Assembly: GCA_949987565.1 (NCBI GenBank)
Contig: OX465107.1
Location: 21,682,030 to 21,746,029, forward strand
From: Luidia sarsii
Taxonomy: Eukaryota; Echinodermata; Asteroidea; Paxillosida; Luidiidae
Length of the DNA stretch: 64,000 nt
Reading direction: 5' to 3'
This document shows positions 47,344-57,300 of this stretch, one piece after another. Each line of letters opens with the position of its first letter. Position 1 is the first letter of the stretch. A program made the translations under genes and the position numbers. The notes beneath the pieces were generated by a model, which had not been told where the DNA came from, made no database searches, and saw only the letters and a program-made list of their open reading frames with translations.

Positions 47344-50300
47344 GGGGGGGGGGGGGGTTGGGGTAAGCGATGGTCCGTGGGGTTAGAGATGACTTGGAAC
47401 CATTTGGTTCAAGCTGAGCCTATGCGGACAGATCGCTGTGCGCCAGCACTTTTGTCTGGTTAATCTCCAAGATCAACGTATCAGTACTGGCAGTGGGTAC
47501 TAACGCAGCAGAGACGGATGGGGATGCCTGGGTATTAAGGCAGGAGGAACCGTCCGGGCATTGAGACGGCCGTGATGAAGTGAAAGGCCAAGGCAACTAA
47601 ATGAGTCTGGGGCTGGCCGATCCATGGATCCGTCCCAAGAATTCTTGCAAGTGGCTGCTTTGCGGGGAGAGTGTTGGGGATTAGCCATTAGGAAAAAAGC
47701 GCTGGCATAACGGTGTTTGCCTTTTGGAGACTGTGTGTGAATCACCCCATTGTGGGGAAAATTGCCTTGTCTGGGAGATGTTGATTCAGAGAAACAGAAG
47801 AGGAGGAGGGATACGAGGATGGACATTCTCGAGGCCGGACACAAACACTACTTTGCTATTAGAGCGAGCAAATGCAAACCTAGTAACCAGTTACAACATT
47901 TCAAAGCCCGCGAATTAAGGTGTGACCATCAAAGGGATGACAACTCTGTACACATGATTTACTTGGTAACCACTGGTATCAGACTAACAGAGGAACAACA
48001 ACAACAACAACGTCAGGGCAGTAGATAAACTTCAACACACTTCAATTCGTGTCATCAAAAATCACACCGCATTTAAAGACGGTATCGGAAGGTTTCGGCC
48101 TCACCTAGTCCATAACAGACTGAAATCAACTCAGTCTGTTACTTTCCAAAAGTACGACTGAAGTCGACCATTTTGTTTATTGTCAACTCGATTTGTTACC
48201 AGCATACTTGTATTGAACGTCAATAGAAAGAGACTGTTTATGACACTTCGGTGTCAGGTAAAAAAACAACAACATTGTCTAGTTAACGGTCTAATGGATG
48301 GGTGTTATTCAAGCAAAGTTACATGTATGACCAGCACATTCTGGTGGTGGGTTTGGGTCATATAATGGAAGCAATTTAGTCTAGTACAATCAAGCAATTC
48401 AAAGTTATAAACTTAATTCAGTCTTGGCATCAACAGATGCCACCAGGTGGTCCTCTATCTGTCCAGCGTCTGCAGATGTGAGGGCACTTGAGAGAGACAA
48501 AGCCAGACTCCTTAACGGCCCAGGAAATCCCAACCACGTTGGAGGCAATGCAAACCACACTCCAACCATGCTACAACCAAGGGCCGCAAGGCCGGGCTAC
48601 AACCGTGCACATGTTGGGCACATGGAATTCCCTGCGGCCTGATGCCCCTGAGATATGAAATCCAATGATTTACATGTACACAAATAAACAAGGCATTAAA
48701 AAGGGCCCCTGTTGTAATCGATCCATCTTACCTTGTTAACCTGGCCCCAGACAGACATTCCCTTAGGTAACCCAGGTTAACTCACCGCCACTCGACCACA
48801 ACTTGCAAGCAAGCTTCGTGTACGAAAGTCTTTTTTTTGGCAAGGTTTTCAATTTCCCAGATGTATGCAACACCCAGTAAGGGAAGGGAGAAATTACGGC
48901 AAACAGACCATTGCTCAATTTTCTTGTGGGAAAACTCTTTTTTTTCGGAGACTTGATCTGGGATGAAAGGCTGCAAGATAATTGTTGAATGCATTTGGGC
49001 AATGGGGCTGTCGGCTTTTTTAGGTGTTGTTGAGTGACGTTCAGCTGGTGTGGAACTTTTAAATTGTGGTGTCACTCCCAGCAGTGCTCGTGGGTCAGTG
49101 TGCCCCTTGACAATCGTCCCTCGTTGAGTCGGCTCAGCCGCACAAAACTCTCTCCCCCTCCCCGCAAAACACGGACCATTTCGACCCCGCTCTGCTCCCG
49201 CAACCCACGATAATGGAGCGCGAAGTCGAGCAGCTCGGGGAAAAAAATGATAGGATAGTTAAAATAAATTGGGCCAAAAATTCCCAGAGTGCATGTCAGA
49301 TTGTCAGAATTCAGCTATAAAAATCCGGTGTGAGGGTAGGGGAGGGGACCGCAGGGAAGGAACTATGGACAAGAGGTAGGTCAAAAACAAGCATGTCGGT
49401 AACCTACGACCCAGGGTGATTTAAGAACTACCAAAAATATATCAAGAATACTTGTCATTTCTATATATCGATTCTTTACAGATGTCTCAATTACAGCATA
49501 GCTAGAGGATTATTGTTACCATTTTCCCCATTGGGACAAAACAGGAAAAACGGAAAATGTTTTCAAAACAATTCCTTGGCAACCTACATATTAAGTCTAG
49601 ATGCACGTTTTTTATGCATGGGGCAAAAATCTTCACCAGTGTGACCGCACTTTGTTGTTCTTGAAGCTTTTAAAATTGGAGGTAATTTACGACATGGCAG
49701 ATGGAAGAAGTCTGCACGCAATGAGCCCCCAACCTCTGACCTGTGGTTTCCCAAGTTCGAAATGTTTTAAAATGTTCATTCCCCTTGAGTTTTTCAAAGC
49801 CATGGGGCTGCCTAATCCATATGGCTAGGGTGATTTTTTTCGGGGTTAAATAGTAGGTCCGCTCTCCCACTACCCTAGCAACTGTCGCCACGGCGACCCC
49901 AGCGAGGTAGGTCACTTGGGAATCCTCTCACGCAACAAAAATCTAGTTCATTTTTTTTTTCAGCAATCTTTTCTTTTGGCAGGACACTAACACATGCCAT
50001 ATCAAAATGCAATAAGTGGGTGAAACAAAATCAAAATCATATGAATAAGATAAGATTTTGAACATTATTATCGAGCATCACGCATTTTCAATTTTATAAT
50101 TATTGCAAATTAAAAAGTAACCTGAACAAGTTTCAATCCCTGAACTGCTGTAGCCAGGTTTTCATAAGTACTGTATATAACAAATGGATGTTTGCATCTG
50201 GGGGCGCGATCATTGGAGATATATATATGGCAATTATTGAATGCTTAAATGCTTCAGGCTGGCAGCCACATCCTGGCAAAGACAAGTCGACTTTTTGGGA

Positions 50301-51279
50301 AGGCCGCCATCTAAGGGCTTGATAGCTCAGATGGTAAGAATGCTGGTACGCAAAACCGGAAGTCCCGGCCCAAGTCATGGTAATTTTTCCAAATTTTTCA
50401 AAAGTTCCCTGTCACTTTTTCCTTTATTTGTTTGAATGGAAAAGATTACTCTTCAAGTTCAGCTTGAAGTAATTTATGATGTGTTTATCTGGTTCTTGTT
50501 GTTATTTTAAATCAATTTCATCTTGTCCTTGAACTTTGTGTAGGCCCTAGACTCCAGCCAGGTAAGGGTATCGCATTTTATATTATAAATAATCATTTAT
50601 CAAAATTTTAATTACCAATATGTATTTATTTGTTGTATAAAATAGGTAAGAAATAGAAGAATTTGTTGCAGGAATATGAACAAAAACCACTAGTTAGTAG
50701 TTCAGATCTCTAAAATTTAGTGGGCCTGACGTTTCGATCCTAGCAGGACCTTTCTCACTCTGCCTTTGAGAAAGGTCCTTCTAGGATCTAAACGTCAGCA
50801 CCACTAAATTTTAAGATTTGCATTTTGGTTATTTTAGTCAGTAAGCAGTTTGCAACATTTTTGTATATCACCTTAGTTCAGATCTCTAGTTAGGAATTTT
50901 TGAAAAATGGAACAGTTCTATTTCAGTGAAGGTCTTCTCTTTAATTCTTCACTGCAAGACATCTACTGGCTAGACCGCAAGAGTGGAAATTGAATCGTGA
51001 GCAGAAGCACGACTTCTGCTCACTGTACAGGCCTAATCAGAGAAATGGCTACACTCCACTCATCTATAATGCAACCCGGTCACCTAATCACAATATGATT
51101 TAGAATGTCAGGGCATCGCATTGAAGATAGGTTCCAATACATTGTACATGTACATGTATAAAGCATGCTCACTGGCTATATGGATACTTCCATACACAGT
51201 ATCACTTATCGCAATATGGTGGCAGGGAGATGCATCACACTGAGTCTATTTTGCCCCCCAACATGCTAGTATTAAAGCG

Positions 51280-51311
<32 letters not shown>

Positions 51312-54300
51312 TGCCTGCCTGTCTGCCTGTCTGCCTGCCTGTCTGCCTGCCTGCCTGCCTGCCAGCCTGCCTGCCTGCCAGCCTGCCTGCCTGCCTGCCT
51401 GCCTGCACGCCTACCCACCTGCCTGCCTGCCAGCCTGCCAGCCTGCCTGCCTGCCTGACCACCTGACCACACAGAGGCTAGCAGTCACTGTGATAGAAGG
51501 CATGCCTGTGCCAACAACACCGGTATAACCCCAGTCCGGAAAACCGCACCATGGTTTTGCATTTTGGGCAGGATTGGGGAATATCATTTGGAACTTGGAT
51601 TAAAAAATATCAAACCCTGGGAGATAAATGATCTGAGAGACATGGAAGAGACTGCTTATCAAAGCGGAGTGACCAGTTAGGTTTCTGTCCAGTGCCCGAG
51701 CCTAGAATCAAGGTTGGAGAAGCCTCAACTTACCTTGTCCGGTCCTAAATGATCCTGTCTCAGATCATAAAACCGGAGAAAAAAACCCAGACATATTGTG
51801 GGGAAACTTGGAGCTCAATTCTTCAGTGTAGGCCTACTGCTTCACATTTTGCCTCAGTCAGCAAATTAGACAAGGCTGGCTGCTCTAGAATATTCTAGAA
51901 CAAAATCTGATTACGTGATGATCTACACAGAGATGGAGGCTATTTCCCAAAACATTTTCAAACAGCACTACACCACAAAATATTCGAACAAACAGCTGCG
52001 CTATCACTGATTCCTTACACATTAATGTTTGTATGACATTTGATTTTGAGGCAGATGGTTGGTCACATCGGACATGTTTGGCTAGAACAAAATGGGACTG
52101 ACCCATAACATCCGCGACATTATCATTCTCTCCTAAACGATCATCAATATTTCATTAACCTCTCCCCTTGCTCAATCCATTCCTGAAAGAGCTATGGCTC
52201 CCATTTCTTCCGCTGCACTAGCAATCCTTGTAATATAAAACCAGATGAATACAAACCATTCTAATTTTATCCCAAGCGATTCCCGTGGTTCATAAACCAT
52301 TCTTCATCTGAGAAATGGTGGAGAATTATATTCTGGTTTGATGAATAAATAGAAAAATGCAATATCAAAAAAATTGTTTCAATGGACACAAATATACTCC
52401 TTAGGCCCTATACAACATTGATAAAGATCCAAAGATTGCCATGGTTTGTGTGTTAAACGATTAAACATTAAAAAAAAAGCAATACTGCGAAGGCTTTAGT
52501 TCAAATGATAGTCTGACAAAGTAGAAAAAGGCAAAAACACCTGTCATGTTTACGCACCATTCTGTAGTGTAAGAAATAGTTTATTACTTGCAAGTAATAA
52601 ACTATTTTTCATTGTTTGAGTGAAGATTTCTCGAGTACAGCATCCCAGACCGTGAGATTTCAACATGAGGATTCTATCATGACCATCTACAAAATGTGTA
52701 AATTGGAAGGAAATCTGTGGACATTGATGTTTTCCGATCTTCCCAATGTTGTATTGGGCCTTTATTAACCCTAGCTTGGTCTGAACCTTTACAATTCCAC
52801 AACTACATTTGATTTCTGTAGTGTAAGGGCTATTAGAAATTTTAGAATAAAAGACAAAATATAATTTTGTCAAAATTTACATGGAATTTGTTGTCCTTCT
52901 TGAATGACACAGGTTGTGCTACATTCCTATCCAAGCTCAGCTTCCCAAATTTTTAATCTGTTTGTTTTCTTTCAGCAAATGACGGCCTTCTAAAAACTAA
53001 AAAAAATCTCCAAACACAAACAGCCAGCAGTCTGGCAGACACTGTTGATCAATCTGGAGGCACCTCCCGTTGATTTTCTGATACCGTCTTATCAACGACC
53101 CTCCTACTCACCCAAAATGATTGCATTGATGCAAGTACACCTATGGGGGGGGGGTTGGGTGGGTGGGGAAGGTGGCTTTTCTACCCCCTCCCCCACCTCC
53201 CCGCCCTACAACCCCTGATGTCTGAGCATAGTCCTTGCCTGCTACTACAAACTCTAATACCCCTCAGGTGATGGGGTGCATTACCAGACCATGAAGCACT
53301 AAAACAGGGTCGGGTTTGGAATATCACGGATATGGAGACAGATCCTGCTGAGATACCGCACCAGCGTTCCATGTGGACAGATAGCTTAGAGCGATCTAAA
53401 ATCTTATCGGTAATAACTCACAGCCCCGTTCAAACCAAAAAAAAGGAAAAAAAAAAAAAAAAAAAAACACCAAAAACATTCGATTTGAGAGTTCTAACTT
53501 TCACGATGATCCCTGAGCAAATCCTCGGTGTAATATATCTGCAAAACATTTCATTATTTGAGGGAAAGAAATGGAAACCATTGAAAAATCACCCTAGCTT
53601 TGGTCTGATGAAAATACACACCTAGATTGGTGTCAGAAACATATATAGTTTTCGTAGTTTCTAGCCTGGTTGTGCTGTGAGTTTCAAATGGTGATTATTG
53701 AATTGAAATATTGAATTACCTCAATTGCCAACATTATCTGGTAAAAAAAGTCAGCTCAGCCTTTCAAGTGAAAAATCCCCCAAATAGGAGGGCTTGACGT
53801 TTCGATCCTAGCAGGACCTTTCTCAAAGGCAGAATGCCTGCTAGGATTGAAACGTCAGGCCCTCCTAATTTCTGATATCTGCATATTGGTCATTTTAGTC
53901 AGTAATCAGTTTTCAACATTTTTGAATATTAGTATCACTCAAGTTCCTTTATAGCAACTGGCATCGTTTTGCAATACTGTCCATATGCTGTTAAGATATG
54001 CCAACTTTAAACAAATGGGTTTATATGTCATGGTTATATTATGGATGCATCCGATGGAATAATACAGAAATTAGATTTACTCTGACTCTCACGGTTGTTT
54101 GGAAATTTTCATATGTGACAGACATTGTCAGCATTGGATTAAATTATAATTATGCATTGTATTCATTTTTGGGGAAGAATTTAAGCAAATTTCCAATTTA
54201 ATTTGTATTCCAGTGGACAAGACAGTGTTCAATTTCGTACTTGGCCACATGGGAAGGGATCAAATTTCACAATCAAACAGATATTGCATAATTAGTGATG

Positions 54301-57300
54301 GTACTCGGGTTAAAGGTAATTCATTTAGCAGACACACAAATAATGAGTAATTTTAGCTCATTACCCCCAAAAATATACATGACATTTCTACCAAAATGCC
54401 TGAATTGGAACTGAGCAACTGTAAACAAAAAACAAAATTTCACAGAAACAAAATGATATGCCAAAAATGTTGCAATCTATTTACTGACTAAAATGAACAA
54501 AAGGCGAATATCAAAATTTGGAGGGCCTGATATTTGGATCCTAGCAGGACCTTTCTCAAAGCCAGAATGCCTTTGAGAAAGGTCCTGCCTTTGAGAAAGG
54601 TCCTGCCTTTGAGAAAGGTCCTGCCTTTGAGAAAGGTCCTGCCTTTGAGAAAGGTCCTGCCTTTGAGAAAGGTCCTGCCTTTGAGAAAGGTCCTGCTAGG
54701 ATTGAAACATCAGGCCCTCCAAATTTTGATAGAAACAAAAATTAATGACTGAAAGTTTGACTCATCCTGATCCAGTCAACGTTTCTTTGCTGTTTTCATG
54801 TTTTCAGTCAGATTCTTTTCTGTTTGTTTGTTGGAAGTTAAAGATATTTTCTGATTTATTCTGTGTAAAGTGTGCATTTTTGGGTTCTGATCCCATGCCA
54901 ATTTTTTGTCATCTGCACTTCCACTGCAGAGCTTGTAAAATGGCTAAAATGCTGACTGAAAAAAGTCTAACCCAGGCAAAGATTAGTTGACTATTTGGGA
55001 AGGCCGCCATTTAAGGGCTGGATAGCTCAGACGGTTAGAGCAATGGTAGGCAAAACCTGTCTTTGCCATATTTAAAAAAATTATTGATCAGATTCATTTA
55101 ATAAAACAATGCCAATTAAACAATGTCAGATGGTACAATAGACTACAGTTTTGTTCTTTTTATGAAGGAAATAATGATCACCTATTGCCCTTTTTGGTTG
55201 ATCTAAGCATTTGTTTTTCTTTGCACAAACATAAATTGAGAGATATATGAAATAGAATTAGTTGCTAAAATACATTCCCAAAACAATGTTGTGTATAATA
55301 TTTTTACTTATCTATTTTTACTTATCAATTTAGGAAGTTTTTGGCAATGTTTTTGTATTAGTACACTGTACATGTACTTGAAAAAAATAAATGAACTGAC
55401 CGATTCTTAATCCACACAGAATGAGAGCATTTCTTGGAAGTATGTGGTCGGAAGTAAGCATCTAATCCTGTCAGATATTGTCAGACACGGACGATGCCAC
55501 TGGCTGGAGAAGCCCTCCAACTGCCTATGACCAATCCTGATCTAATCTGATTTGCTACAAATCCTCCCCACAGCCGGCCCACAATAAAACGTTGGCCGGA
55601 CATTTATCCGCCAAAATATGCCGGCCATCATTACCGCCCCTGGACAAACAAACAGCAGTCAACATCGACAAGGCTGCCCAAGAACGCCGTTTCTCGTCCC
55701 GTCCGAGCAACAAAACAAAATGAGCATCCTCAAAATAAGGACTGAAAACTGCAAACCGACTGGGAACAAAAACCCCCACTGAGAGAGGGAGACAGTAACT
55801 AGATCTGTAAGATTAGGGCTGTAGGCGTGAGGGGGTAGGGGGGGGGGTGTTACAAATTCCCAGCGGAGAAAAAGTTCCCTTCTGGCGAAAAAGGAGACAT
55901 TCCCCATAAAACATGCGGGTGTGAAGTGAACATTGCCATGAATATTCCTTCACAGTTTCCCCAGCCCAAGCGGAGAAGCCTTCCCAGAAAATAATCAGCC
56001 ACAAGCCAAGACCTGCAGGACACGTGCCTGTTGTCACTTAGGTCAGATTAGGTGTAATGTTATACAATTCATTCAATAAAACAATGGTGAATATACCATG
56101 TAGTCTGTATTACAATTCTGTATCTGTATATTTTTCTTAGGGGGGAAATATTTAAACCAAATCAACTGATGTTCAATTTAACCGGTAACATTTTTGTTTT
56201 ACAATAGATTCAATTCATGATATTAAGAAAAAAAGAATTGGGTGGATAAGAAATGACTTTTAATACTTATGCTTAGCTATAAATAGTAGGCCTATCCATG
56301 ACAAGTTTGACAGTGAAAAGAATGGTAACGCCAACACTTTTCCTGTCCTTTTGGAATGAGCCATAAAACTCAGGAAACATCCTCACCACAGCTGGGTAAA
56401 CAACTAAATAGGACACTGAGATGGACAGATAAATTGAAAGTCCTGATGTCTCCACATGTTTTGGAAACATTTAGGATGCGGAGATTTTGTTTCACACAAA
56501 CAATTGTGTCACATCCTGAGCTTGAAACACCCAACCCTTAAAGAGAACTACTCTGAGTTAAATTCAATCTGAAAAAAAATATGATCGACTGATATCATCT
56601 AAACTATTGTATTTGTAGTCTAGTTTGCCAGAATGTCCGATTTGGTCAGAAGAAAAATCAGAATTGTCAATTTCCTCCGAGTTGAAATCCATTTCTTCTC
56701 GTATCAAATGTTTTTTCTCCCCAATGTTATCTGTTTTCTTTTCATTGGTGTCTATGAATGGCTTCCAATATTCACTGTTAACATCATCACTTAAATTCAT
56801 AATTTCTATTGCTTTTATTGTAGCCTTTGTTCTTCTTGCTTAATTATGTATTTGCACGATGTGCTGTTGTTGGACGATGCGCTGTTAGCTGGACTTATCT
56901 GCGAGGGTTGTAACACATATCATGCATCATATGGAGTGTGAGTAATACAGGGACTGGCGGGGAAAGAGAGAGGGAGAGGAGAGAGAGGGCGAGACCGCCG
57001 TGCCGACAGAGCCTTTTGTGCCGCACAAAAGGCCTGCTGGGTAGAGGGACGGAGAGACGAATTCACCCTGACAGCCCCAGTCCCTCCTCCACTGAGCTAA
57101 GCTGACTACCGTCATACAGCCTGATGGACAGACTGAATGGGCCACTTTCTCTTCGGCCATTCTGGGTCAGACCCATGGTCCGAGCGACCCAACGAAATGG
57201 GGGTGGGAGGAGGGGGGGAGGGGGGTCTATAACAAAGCCAGAGCTGAGGACGGCTTGCAACACTCAGCAAATAAACCCAGTCTAGCGTACCGTTCATGCC

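Noticed and set aside
54570..54695. CRISPR-like short repeat array
   Set aside because: Repeats are directly adjacent with no spacers, and the genome is eukaryotic.
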